Of a stretch of DNA of 64,000 bases, positions 1-10,900 are shown in pieces. Under the pieces are notes generated by a model. It was given only the letters and a program-made list of their open reading frames with translations, ran no database searches and was not told the DNA's origin. Source of the stretch: Coniella vitis. Taxonomy: Eukaryota > Ascomycota > Sordariomycetes > Diaporthales > Schizoparmaceae. The DNA lies in NCBI GenBank assembly GCA_011317545.1, contig WUJK01000001.1, positions 2,461,001 to 2,525,000 of the forward strand, given 5' to 3'. The position numbers were made by a program, and so were the translations under genes. Numbering within the stretch: the first letter of the stretch is position 1; each line of letters opens with the position of its first letter.

Positions 1-1477
1 CGAAAGAACAAGCATGCGGCTGGCTGAGGTGGAGGCACGGAACGAGCAGCTACGCCTCGAGCTCGCGCAGGCCAAATCGCAGGCTTCCAGCCACCACACC
101 ACATCTTTGGAAGACGACCCTGGCTATATGCGCATGCGCTCCGAGAACTCGTCCTTGATTCGCAAACTGGACGCCTCGAGGGTGGAAAAGGAGAACTTGA
201 AGCGGGATCTGGACACGAAGCTACGCAGCCTGGAGCGAGAGGTAGCTTTGCTCAAGGAGGAGCGCGACGCGGTCAGGGCCAAGATAACAAAGTGGAGCGA
301 CTACGACGACATCAAATCGGAACTGGAGGTGCTCAAGAGCATCGAGTTCTCCACAGGCGACGACGACGAGACCGCAAGGGATGTAGCAGAAGAAGCAGAC
401 GGCAATGGCGTCAAGGCAAAGGGCGACACCCTGGAGCAGCTCCTGCTCTCTCGAAACAAGAAGTTGAACGAGGAGCTCACCATCCTCCGAGTGTCACACC
501 AAGATTTACAGAGCAGGTTATCCGACATGCAAGAGGAGCTATCACGGACCAACATGGAGCTCGAAAAGTCCCAGAACCTGAACGAGAAGCTGGAAAATGA
601 CTTGTCGAGCCTGCAATCACAAGCGAGCGTCTTCCCCTCGGGCGCATCGGTCGCCGGCACCTATGTGAGTCGCTATGCGCCATCTGTGGCGGCTGGACGG
701 CGGGGCGGAAACCGCACCTCACCCACCTCGTCCATCATAAGCGGCTTCAACCCGAGAGATGCAATGGGCGGCGGTGAAGTGATGGGCGGCGGCTCGGGCA
801 TCCTGCCCATGATCACAGCGCAGCGTGACCGCTTCAAGAAGCGCAACGCGCAGCTGGAGCAGGAGCTGTCTGATGCTCACCGGACCGTCTCGCAGCTTCG
901 GCAAGAAGTCGCTGCTCTGCAGCGGGACAACCTCAACCTATACGAAAAGACACGATATGTCTCGAGCTACAACCGCAGCAGCCACACAGGCAGCGCAGCT
1001 ACCTCTTCGTCCTCGTACGCCAACAACCCGAATCCATCCACGGTCGTTATTGGCGGCGGAGGCGGCGGCGGTGGCAGCGGTGCAGATGTAGGAGGGGGCG
1101 GCATGGACCGGTACCGCTCCGCCTATGAATCAAACATTAGTCCGTTTGCGGCATTCAGGGGCAAGGAGTCTGCGCGCGCCTACAAGCGAATGAGTTTCCC
1201 GGAGCGTGTGGTGTACAGCATTACGCGGATGGTGCTGGCGACGCGTACCAGCAGGAATCTGTTTGCTGCATACTGCGTTGCGTTGCACTTGCTGGTGTTC
1301 TTTGCGCTTTATTATATGGGCAGCGCAAGTGCGGATCAACATGCCACGAACTTTGGGCAATCTGTGGCAGCAGCCGCAGCAGCTGGTGCTGGCTCTGGTG
1401 GTAATGGGCGAGGTGTAGCCGGCGCGGGCGGCTCAGGACATGGGAATTGGAAAGAGGGGGCGTTTGACGATAAGTGA
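1..1477 (+). CDS. COY1: CASP/COY1-like Golgi coiled-coil membrane protein, 5'-truncated by window edge
   Basis: The reading frame is open to the first bases of the window, with four more sense codons before the first ATG at 14. The true start therefore lies upstream and at least 487 residues are present. Counted from that ATG, residues 1-210 are heptad-rich, Glu/Lys/Leu-rich coiled coil. A Gly/Ser linker follows, then a second coil near 265-315 ending in a DNLNLYEKTRY-type segment. A Gly-rich linker leads to a conserved C-terminus with RYRSAYE, NISPFAAFR and SFPERVVYSITRMVLATR. One hydrophobic anchor lies at about 418-437, followed by a short Ala/Gly-rich tail. This order and the ISPFAAFRGKE-like block are those of the CASP C-terminal domain (human CASP, yeast Coy1), a tail-anchored Golgi protein that works with tethers in intra-Golgi retrograde transport. 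No intron is needed in the visible part. The family assignment is firm; the role is inferred from the family. Confidence 0.88.
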   Translation, partial: ERTSMRLAEVEARNEQLRLELAQAKSQASSHHTTSLEDDPGYMRMRSENSSLIRKLDASRVEKENLKRDLDTKLRSLEREVALLKEERDAVRAKITKWSDYDDIKSELEVLKSIEFSTGDDDETARDVAEEADGNGVKAKGDTLEQLLLSRNKKLNEELTILRVSHQDLQSRLSDMQEELSRTNMELEKSQNLNEKLENDLSSLQSQASVFPSGASVAGTYVSRYAPSVAAGRRGGNRTSPTSSIISGFNPRDAMGGGEVMGGGSGILPMITAQRDRFKKRNAQLEQELSDAHRTVSQLRQEVAALQRDNLNLYEKTRYVSSYNRSSHTGSAATSSSSYANNPNPSTVVIGGGGGGGGSGADVGGGGMDRYRSAYESNISPFAAFRGKESARAYKRMSFPERVVYSITRMVLATRTSRNLFAAYCVALHLLVFFALYYMGSASADQHATNFGQSVAAAAAAGAGSGGNGRGVAGAGGSGHGNWKEGAFDDK

Positions 1478-2092
1478 TGACGAGGATGGTCGATGCAAGA
1501 ATTGAAAAAAGCTTGAAGTTGTTGCGTGATTGAGCGTTGATGCGTTGATACCAAAAGATAGTGTGTTGAATATTTGTATGCCATGTGTCCAAGCGAGAGT
1601 TACTTTAGATGGAATGTATATCTATGAGTGGCCGGGATCGCGCTCACGCTTTATCTTGCAAAGTGATGTTCAGGATTCTGTATTGTTGAAGGTCTTTGAG
1701 CCACAGAGAGATTCCAGCCTGAGTATTAATACAATGTGTTCGTCTGTTTCGAGGTTGTGATGAGCCCTTGGCCATCTCCAAACTTATCTTCTTCGAAAGT
1801 ACAAACATTCGAGACGCGCGAGAGATGATATGCTGATGTCTATTGATGGCCAAAATCACAACTTGATATTCCAGATTTATGCTCATTGTTCCAAATATGC
1901 CCTCCCAATCACTACCATGAGATTCAACACGCCACAATTGTTCAACTCGCCACTGATTCATTATGTTTCCCAACCCTTGATGCAGCACTTTCGAGAGACC
2001 AATCAATACTGCCAAAGGAACACACCTTGTCGTCCATGCCCTCCCTTAACACGACCTCCCATGACCCCTCAAGAGAGAGAGAGAGAGAGAAT
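1478..2092. other. Intergenic, between converging 3' ends
   Basis: The 0.6 kb between the CASP stop and the stop of the opposite-strand transporter is AT-richer than the genes. It holds a (GA)n microsatellite at about 2071-2090 directly beside the transporter stop. The region should contain both 3' UTRs. I see no gene in it. Confidence 0.7.
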
Positions 2093-4047
2093 TCACCGAC
2101 GGCGCAGCGAATACGCAAAAGCCGAGATCCTCTCCGACGGCACCGAATACAAAAACAGACCCACCAGGGCAATGAAATAGCCGAATAGCTGCAAGGCGCT
2201 GATGTAGGTGCCCCAGATCAGGACGCCCGTGGCGACGAGGAGGATGCTTTTGAAGATGCCGCAGAGGGTCATGACGAGGCTGCTTGTTTTGCCAATCTGT
2301 TTTTTGGGGGGGAAATGTAAGAAGGAGTGTAGATATCTTTTTGTCTTTTTTTTTTTTCTCTTCTTCTTTGTTTTTCTCTCAATTTCTTTTTTTTTCCCCT
2401 TCTTTTCTTGTTTGGGATTGGGGGAACAAAACACACAAAAAAGGACGAACAAGAGAGAACTTACCAAAAACACACTGGCAACATTCAACCCAAACGCAAC
2501 CAGCGCATTCAACACCAACACGCCCGGCCCAACTCTCCACAGATCCGCCACGTCGAACACGCGCGCCTCGGTCAGGTAGACCGTCACGGCGTTCATGGCC
2601 GCGCAGACGGGCGCGTAGTAGTAGAGGCTCACGAGCGGGTCCATCTTGCTGCTGCTGCTGCTGCTGCTGCTGTCGTGATTCTCGTCTTGTTGGTGGAGCT
2701 GTTGTTGTTCATTGTAGTCGTCGTCGTCGTCGTCACCACCACCACGACGAGCACGACTGTAGTTCTCGCCGTCTTTGTCTTTGCCGCCGTTATCACCACC
2801 ACCACCATTGTCATCATCATTGTAATGACCCGTGATTTGTTTCTCTTCATCTGTCCAGGATGACGGCGAGGGCGCGGGCGAGGCCGGCGAAAGCAAGACT
2901 TGAATCATGACGAGGCGCAACGCTTCAAAAACGAGGCCGGCGACTTGGTAGGCGAGGCCGACCCAGCTGATGCGGATTTCGCCGGCCGAGGCGACCACGA
3001 CGCCGAGGACGATGACGAGGATCTGGAGGACTGCTGCGGGGGTCGGGCGGGCGAGGCCCCAAAGCCAGGAGATGAAGAGGACGATGACGGGTCCGGCGGC
3101 CTGTTTTATGTGTGTGCGGTGGAAGAGATTAGTATACAAAATTTACAACCTCTTCTACTGACTTTTGCGAAAGATGGCCTTGAAAAAGTGCCTTTTTGCA
3201 TTTTGGCGCAAGTCCATACATGCATACATATATACATACCTTGAGCATCTGGATGAAGGGCACGCTGAGGTAGAGATAGGGCAGGTTGCTGCAGACCAGG
3301 CTGCCGCTGTAGACAATGCCGATGGGCACCACGGCGTGCAGGTATTTCTCGCGCGTCATGCGGACGGCGCTGCGGCCGTCGAGGAGGTTTGTCGTCCGCG
3401 CCAGGACTTGGGTCGCGATGGCGGCGAAGACCATGTGCCAGCAGGTCAGGGAGATGGCTTTGGATGGATCAGGAGCAAGTCAGCTAGCTATGAGGGGGCG
3501 GGAAAAGGCAGGAAGACTGGATCGCCAAGGGCTGAAATTCTAGAAAGGCTCGTTGTTTGTTGGAGGTGGTATGAACGTACGATATGCTGTGAACGAAGGG
3601 TCGATTAGTATCAAAATCAAGGATATATGGATATGTATATGTCTTGAAAGTGAGAGACACATGGAGGCTTGTTTGCAACAACAAAGAGAGACGATGGAGA
3701 GTTGCTGGAGAGGAGCAAGAACTACTTACGAAAGCCAGCAGCGTCTATCAGCCACTTGTTGAAGAGAATTGTCAAATTCGAGAAGACGATCCAGCAAGCA
3801 ATGTAAATGGCTGGATGTGCCAGCCCAGCACCGCTTGCACTCAGTCTGCTCTGGGGTCTTTCGGTCACCGGTAGCACCATCATTAATCTGGGCAGAGCTC
3901 CCGTAGGCATTGTCAATGGAAGGCTCGTGAGTCTGGAAGGGAGGGAAGAAAGAAGGAAAGAAAGAAAGAAGGACAAAGTGTCGGATCTCGTTCTTGTCTT
4001 CTTCAGTCAAGAGTTCCCGAGCGCTCATGCGCTTACTCTAATACCAT
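2093..4047 (-). CDS. Triose-phosphate-transporter-family (DMT superfamily) membrane transporter
   Basis: On the minus strand the exons read 3932-4047 (tentative), joined to 3730-3931, then 3581-3586, 3240-3457, 2465-3100 and 2093-2296. Introns lie at 3933-4036, 3587-3729, 3458-3580, 3101-3239 and 2297-2464. The first is uncertain; if it is real, exon 1 is only 4037-4047. Family blocks appear in order: HPAIYIACWIVFSNLTILFNKWLID, ISLTCWHMVFAAIATQVL, VPFIQMLK, AAGPVIVLF, KMDPLVSLYYYAPVC and IGKTSSLVMTLCGIFKSILL. These fit the ten-helix TPT/SLC35 fold, which exchanges sugar phosphates or nucleotide sugars across internal membranes; the substrate cannot be read from sequence. About 75 acidic, Gly- and Ser-rich residues interrupt the loop before KMDPLVSLYY, where relatives have only a few residues. 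The N-terminus is unsure: the frame could start at 4047 with an intron, at 3976 without one, or in another frame starting MSARELL that would need a base change to join. Confidence 0.82.
3581..3586 (-). other. Six-nucleotide microexon of the transporter gene
   Basis: On the minus strand a textbook acceptor (TACTAAT branch site, pyrimidines, TTCACAG) is followed by CATATC and at once by a GTACGT donor. Splicing the exon ending at 3730 (GGC TTT C) to CATATC and then to the exon starting at 3457 (CC ATC TCC) restores Gly-Phe-Pro-Tyr-Pro-Ile. This matches the GF-x-YPI-x-LTxWH block expected at this place in TPT proteins. Skipping it keeps the frame but removes Pro-Tyr, including the conserved Tyr. 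Confidence 0.7.
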
Positions 4048-5749
4048 TTTCGAGGGACATGATCTTTACCATTTGCGTTTTCTTTTGTGTTTTGGGGTTA
4101 TCTTTTGTTCTTTCCGGCTCTTTTGCTTGTGCTGGAGAGGATGTCCGGAATCGGGATATCCATCTGCACACAGAAAGCTGGGAAACGGAGAGAGACAGGA
4201 GCGAGCAACAACACTCTCTGCTCTTCTCTGGGTCATATAAAACTCGGTATTCGGACGACTGGAACGCGAACGCCGCGCCAGCAACCGCAGAGCATCATGC
4301 ATCCGATGGCGTCTTGGGGGATACGACCAAGACAGATGTTCGCGCAAAGAAGACATGTATATGCTGGTTGTCATGCCGGGCATTGAGGCACCTGTGGACT
4401 TTTTTTTAATGGGCAAAACTGTGAGACAATTACCACAGTAGAGGGCAACCCATACTGGCAAGGGATACTATGTACACACCGCGAGCAGCCTGGCAGCTAG
4501 GGAGAGGCGGGCTACGCGTTCCACTGCTTTTGGGAACCATGTTGGGATGCAGTGCTGCTTATCTTGTCAAGATGGTCGTGGCTGGAGGTTTGCTTGCCTG
4601 GAGAAGATGAGGATCTCGAAGCTTGTCGCCATGATGTTTCCACTTGCCTCCGTATCCGAGCCAAGTCAAGTGGCTGCTGCGTACAAAGCCGCTCCCGGCC
4701 TTTTTGCAGCCCATGCTGCAATGACCGTGATACTCACATGCATGAGCTTGCCAAGGGGGCAAATGTGCTGCTTCTGGATTGTTTGTGTTACGCCAGCCTC
4801 TGGGCTACTGTTCGTTGACTGTCTTCTGACCTGATGAGTATACTGTTTGTTGACTGAATGTTGGCAGATTTGCAGATGACTAGCCACGAGCAAGAGAGGA
4901 AGATCAGGTTGTACAACAGTGGTTGTCTCAAGAACCACTGCCAACAAGCCATGGATGGAGAAAAAGAAAAGAAAAGCAAGTCCACCCCCCTTTTCAGCAC
5001 CCGCGCTGATATCAAACCTACATTGCTACATGTAGGTTCGAGTGGACTCTGACTGGTGAATCGTCTGGCAGAGCACAAGTAAGTCCTAGTGGAAGATTAG
5101 CAAGTAATTAATTAGTTGGTGCCCAGCGTAGCCGCCACCAACGACATTGATCTGATAGAAGCAGGACTCGTAGCAAATGGCGCCGTCTCTGCAACTGGAC
5201 ATTAACTGAAGCATTCAGTCAGTCAGTCAGTCAGTCAGTCAGTCAGTCAGTCAGTCAGCCAGTCAGCCAGCCAATCAGCCAGCCAGCCAGTCAGTATTCA
5301 AGCATCTCCATGTATACCGCAAAGAAGGAACAGCACCGCTGCTTGTCCCATCTGCCCACGTTTCGTGGTTCACCTCACAATCCACAAACTCCAGGACAGG
5401 CCAGCCTCTTCAGCATGCTTTCTGTTGATGCTGCCAGGCGTGTTGTACATGCGAGTGTCTAGGCCCGCCCCCAGAGACAGTCTGAGATTCCACAGGACGC
5501 GAGGCGGGACGGGCTCGGGCACTCTTTTCTTTTTCCCCCTTCTTCTTTTTTCTTTTGCTTCTGGGCTGTTGACTCTGGACTCCCTCCCTAGGTGCAAAAG
5601 ACAGCAGTCCCTCGAACGAGTCGCGGCCTGCCAGCTCGCCAGACTCGTCATCCGAGAGCCTGCTCCCTTTTGCCTTTTCTGGCCTCGCACCCAGCAGCAC
5701 AGGAAGAAAAGAGCGTCAAGAGAGGTGTTGCGCATCTCCCGAACCCCAA
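4048..5749. other. Divergent intergenic region between transporter and GT17 gene
   Basis: This 1.7 kb should hold both promoters. It contains one TACATAGTA-type word (4466-4474) and the long AGTC/AGCC tandem repeat at 5215-5294. A pyrimidine-rich stretch at about 5520-5575 is typical of the region just upstream of a fungal start. No ORF here looks coding. Confidence 0.6.
5215..5294. repeat. (AGTC)n / (AGCC)n tetranucleotide repeat
   Basis: About 80 bp of nearly perfect AGTC units grade into AGCC variants toward the 3' end. It lies in the promoter region of the GT17 gene, roughly 450 bp before its ATG. Confidence 0.95.
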
Positions 5750-7127
5750 ATGGCCTCGGGCGTGTTCCCCCTCAAGGGCCTGCTCGCCTACGGCAGCACG
5801 CGAACCAAGTTCCTGCTCGCTGCGCTGTTGTTGTTCGTGGTGTGGACGCTGGGCCCTCGGTCCATCGACAGCACGCCCTCGTCGGCGCAAAAGTCGACGC
5901 TGGACACGCTCAAGGGCCTGGCCTCGGCAGCCAAGTCTGCTGCCCTGCCCTCGTCAGGCACAGCCGGTGGTGGTGGTGGTGGTGGTGGTGGTGGTGCTCT
6001 GACCTCGCCCTCGCCCGCAGACTGGTTCCTCAGCTACGACGCCGCCGAGACCTTCTGCTTCCACTACCACCTCGAGGCCTACAATGGCTCCTTGTCGTCG
6101 TCGTCGTTGTCGTCGTCGTCGTCGTCGTCGTCTTCCTCTGATCTCGATGGCTACCACGCCCACCACCAGCACCAAGGACCACCGCCGACGGCCAACAGCG
6201 GGCGCAACACACGACGCATCTACGACCTGCTTCTCATCACGCCCACAACCTCTCCCGAGATGCTCGAGCTGCGCCTGGCCTCCATGTACGCCTACGTCGA
6301 CTACTTTATCCTCCTGGAAGTGCCACCGCCTCCGTCCTCCTCATCCGCAACCACCAACAAAGACTCCTCCTCCTCCTCCTCGTCACGACTGTATGGCGAG
6401 CCCCCCGACGACAACGACGCACCCACCATGCTCGACACGCTCTGGGACCGCCTGCTGCCCTACCACAGCCGCCTCATCCGCCACACGCTCTCGGCGCTCG
6501 CGCACGACTTGAAGCCGGGCGGCGGCGGCCGCGACCACGCCGCCACGACGCGCAACGCCCTCTACACGCGCGTCATCCCGCTGCTGACGGGCGCGCACCG
6601 CGTCCGCCGCGGCGACGTGCTGCTCATCTCCGACGTCGAGGAGCTCGTGCGCCCCGTGACGCTCGCGGTGCTGCGCAACTGCCGCGTCCCCGCGCGCACT
6701 ACGGTGCGCACGCGCAAGTACTGGTATGGCTTCCAGTGGATGAAGATCGACGGGCTGGGGACCACGCCGTCGTCGTCGTCGTCTCCTGGAGAAGCTGCTG
6801 GGGACCCAACAGACGCGCCAGACCACCACCATTATGATCCGGATGGCGGTGCCGCCCACCAGGGCAACGAGTGGTGGCCGCATCCGCAGGCGACGGTGTT
6901 CCAGGGCGCGGACACGCCTCTGCCGGACGAGCTGCGCAGTGGGCAGCGGGCCAGGGACGAGTATGTGTTTGGCGACGGCGGGTGGACGTGCCACCTGTGC
7001 TATGCGAGCATCGCCGAGACGCTGGCCAAGATGGGCGAGGCGGGCGTCATCTGGTTTGACGGGCCGCGGTGGAAGGCGGCGGGGCGCGTGGTGCTGCGGA
7101 TCATGAAGGGCATCGACATGTAAGTGT

Positions 7128-7160
<33 letters not shown>

Positions 7161-7903
7161 CCTATCCTATCCTACCTGCACGCAACACTCTTGCAACGAC
7201 TCGAGTAATTACAGTATCAAGTGACCACGAAAGAGCGAGGGGGATCCATCAAAGGACCAAGAAACAGGAGAAAAGCCGAGCTGATTTGTGGATTGCAAAT
7301 ATAAAAAGGTACGACCGCACACACCTCGCGCGCATCCAAGACAACCCCGACCTCCCCGCGCCGCTCGCCAGCAGCCCGGAGCGCTACCAGTGGCTGCTCG
7401 ACCGCGACGCCCTGGGCGCCCACTTTGGCGACTTTGCCGCCGCCGACCTCGAGCGCTACCTGGCCCACCAGAAGCAGGTCGACGCCGAGCCCGACTTTGA
7501 GCGCCCGCGGCCCGGCATCGACTACGTGCTGGAAAGCACGGGCGAGGGCAGCAGCAGCGAGGCGGAACAACCTCCTCCTCCTCCTCCTCCTCCTCCTGCT
7601 GCGGTTGGTTCGGGCGCCGGGCCCAGCGTTGAGCCGCCTGTGTCGGACGCGGATCCGCCGCCCAGGCAGGAGACGGACTGGCGGAATGCGCCGCTGCATT
7701 TTGTCGTCAACGACTCTTCTGGGGACGAGGACGGGGACAAGGATCAGGACGAGCCAAGTACCGCCAGTGTGGAAGAGCGGGATGGCCCAAGCGAGGGAGG
7801 GCGCGCCAGTGGGCCGCGAGAGGCCATCGCAGAGGCTGGCGAGGGAGACGAGGACGCGCCACGACACGGGACAGAAACCAGCTACAGGGCATGGAAACAG
7901 TAG
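5750..7903 (+). CDS. GT17-family glycosyltransferase (beta-1,4-mannosyl-glycoprotein GlcNAc-transferase-like)
   Basis: Two exons, 5750-7119 and 7309-7903, join to give about 654 aa. The intron at 7120-7308 has a GTAAGT donor and an unusual AAAAAG acceptor. The junction recreates GIDM-YDRTHLARIQDNPDLP, matching the conserved C-terminal part of fungal GT17 proteins. Residues 21-35 form one hydrophobic segment after a basic N-terminus, as in a type II Golgi enzyme. Family blocks follow: FCFHYHLEAYNG, IYDLLLITPTTSPEMLELRL, YVDYFILLE, GDVLLISDVEELVRP (about 289-302), KYWYGFQW, WWPHPQATVFQG, LPDELRSG and WTCHLCYASIAETLAKM. The family usually reads SDVDEI at the metal-binding site and WHCSSCF later; both differ here. 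Poly-Gly, poly-Ser and poly-Pro runs coded by trinucleotide repeats are inserted between blocks, and the last 140 residues are disordered. Transfer of GlcNAc to glycoprotein mannose is the family activity; that this protein is active is not shown. Confidence 0.85.
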
Positions 7904-10900
7904 ACCAGCGAGGATGGAAGTCATTGGGCAAGAGGAAGAATGCAAAAAAACGTCACTTGTTGTTGTTGTTGTTGTTGTTGTTGTCGGAACAAACTTGGCC
8001 ATCAAAGAGTAGAGCAAGCGGACAAGCACTGAAGCCACATACTTACTGCCACTGGTGCCGAGTTATGCGAGGGCTGATGTTGACTGAAAGACTGCAGAAT
8101 CGCCGAGACGATAGCCTCAACGTCTGCTGTAATTCCTGTCCTGTATACATCTATATCTGTATTCATTCTCCCTGACTGCCTCTTCAGCCCGGCACGCCCT
8201 TCTCAACGCTTGTCAGACGTTTACACAAGACTGGACACGCCGAATAACGGACAAGTTGCTTGCATCCATACTTGCAAGAAACCACACACTTGCAAGCAGA
8301 TGGGAACGTAGAATATCCGCAACACAAGCCCCCGTCAGAAACTCACTCACTCACCCACCCCAGCTACACCATCCCATTCCTCCGTCCTCACCTACTCGCA
8401 ACACAAGACTCAAGGCACAAAATAGAAAACAAGAATAGACCAAGACACACACACCCCTAATAGAGAGAGTCAGTGCTGAAACCGGGCAACAGCTCTCCGT
8501 CTCCCCATCCGTCCATGGATCCTCCTCCTCCTCCAGCTCATCCCAAGAATCCATCGACTGCCGGATGGAGGTAGACAGTCATCCGACGGAAGTACTCCTT
8601 CAGTCAGTCAGTCATCAAGGCAATGATCCATGCAGGGGGCCAAGAACGGAAAAGAGCCAGCATTGGACTCACTCCTTTTTGTGGCATGTATTCTTTTCTT
8701 TTGCTATTATTATTCCCTTGGCTGGGGTAAACTCCGAGGCAAGTGGAAGAATAGAGAGGCCAAAAACAGAATATTCTCATAGAGGATTGTAATTGTACAG
8801 GAGGAGCAGTAAGCATTGCCTCAAGGTGAATATGAATATGCACATGATAACCAGATCAACACCTGCCCACTACCACATCACGAACATCCAATGGATTGTG
8901 TCAAGAAAACAGCCACAGCAAAAAGGGACCAAGAAAGCCCTCTGCAAACTACAATCCAGCGAATCAAAAGTAGATACCACACCCGCTTGACAAATACATA
9001 ATCATCATCACAGTGTATATCCATCCGCCTTGTCTCAACACAAACAACCCGCAACACTTTTGCTTTACCACACTGTCCACACTAACCAGAAAAGTATCTG
9101 CCGTACAAGTGCTACCTTCAGCCTTTTCTTTCCCCTTTTCTTTCTTCCCTTTGATTCGAATACAACCCGACCGCGTGCGTGGCGCTGCGTCCCCTATATA
9201 CGCCGTGGCTCGCCCCAACTTTGCCGACTCAACCAAAGCCAACCAAGCCAACCAAGCCAACACAGCCCTTCACAACGCCACAGGTCTCGGGACTTTGCAA
9301 CCAGAGAAAGAAAAGAAAAAAGGTTCCAGCAGCATGGACATTGGTAGCCTTCACGTCACAGCAGCGGTGTAGGCAAACATGTGCCGTGGGACAGAAAGAG
9401 AAGCGAAACCTGTAATGCAGTGCTACACAAAGCAGAGTGGGCACTTGGTAATGGATTCATGTGGCTACTGCAACGAGGTTTGAGGACGAGAATGATAATG
9501 GCTGGCTGGATGGTTTGCAAACATCAATGTATAAGGACAAGGGACAAAAGGGCGGATGCAGTGCCATAGCAGAGAGGGCTGTTGCAATATGGGGCAAGGA
9601 AACGAGCCGTTACTATGTATGTACAGGGAGTCGATTCCATAATCATAAATATACTATGTGTATAGACAGTGTTTGATACAAATCATGTCCATAGATGATG
9701 GATGGTATGAAATCAGCCCACAACACATCTTACAGATCCCCCTCAAGGACAAATCCCATTCCCTGGCTCTTGAATTATTTTGGGACATGACAGCGCAAGG
9801 GAAAGGAGTCTGACTACCTGCACAAGATATATATATTTGTGCACATTTGGACCAAGGATCCGAATTATCCGCTATCCAACGGTACATTTGCACAACACAT
9901 GCTTAGGAAGCTGACAGGAAAGAACCCACCACAGTTTTTGACTTGTCCTCCTCTTCCTCCTCCACCACCATCAAGAAATTGCTTGCTGTTTTGTTTTGTT
10001 TTGTTTTATTTTTCCACCCACATGGATCATGTTCTTTGGTTTTTTTTACATAGTATATAATGTACTTTTTAAAATTCCAGCCTTGCAGGGCTGATGAGGA
10101 CCATGCCCGAGTCTGAGAACCTGAAACCACGCGCGTGTCCCGTAAGTGCTTTTTCTGGCGCTGTTTCCTCTGATTCTTTTTTTTCCCTCGTCTTTTTTTT
10201 TCTTTTCTTCTTTCTTTTCGAAGTTCCTAATCGCTGCTGGATATACGTGTTATAGAGTTGGACTGTATCTACTGCAGATATAAACGTCTTTCCTTTGTGC
10301 CGCCATCACTTCACAACCAACAGCAACAACAACAACAACAAAACGCAGAGTAAGAAGAAGAAAAAAAAAAGAGATAGACTCTAGAATCGTAGCCGTTGAA
10401 ATCTTTGTCTGTTTCCTGGCCGACTCACTACTACTCTTGAGACTGACTGCGAGAGTCTCTCTATATATATTTATATAACCCGTCAAGTTGAGCAAAAGCT
10501 GAGGATACACCACGAACAGAATAACCACATCCACATCCACATACCCATCATACCCATACCTAGAAATAAATAAACCATCACACTCTCCCCGATACAAAAC
10601 ACATAAACACATTACACACACACCCCTGAGGATACTAAAGACCAACGCAACGGACTGCGTAAAATGAAGATCAACACTTGGAATATCCCACAACATATCG
10701 GTAGCCCTTGTTCCATATAGATGGCAAGGGAACCTTTTTTTCTTTCTCCCCAACCTTTACCCATACAACGCCTCCCATCTTTCCAAAAAAGAACACACAT
10801 ACTCTTGTAATACTTTAATGAAATTCCCATGTCAAGCCTGATGATCCCCCTTCCCCCGTCCCCTCACATACATAGTAAAGTAGAGCCCATCCCATGCAGA

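Noticed and set aside
2284..2863. Plus-strand ORFs over the transporter gene
   Set aside because: Antisense readings of the transporter exons and the A/T-rich intron; composition is poly-Cys, poly-Phe and poly-Val.
5020..5060. GGTTCGA B-box-like word suggesting a tRNA
   Set aside because: No A box, acceptor stem or cloverleaf can be built around it; the same holds for GGTTCGA words near 15008, 41368 and 55175.
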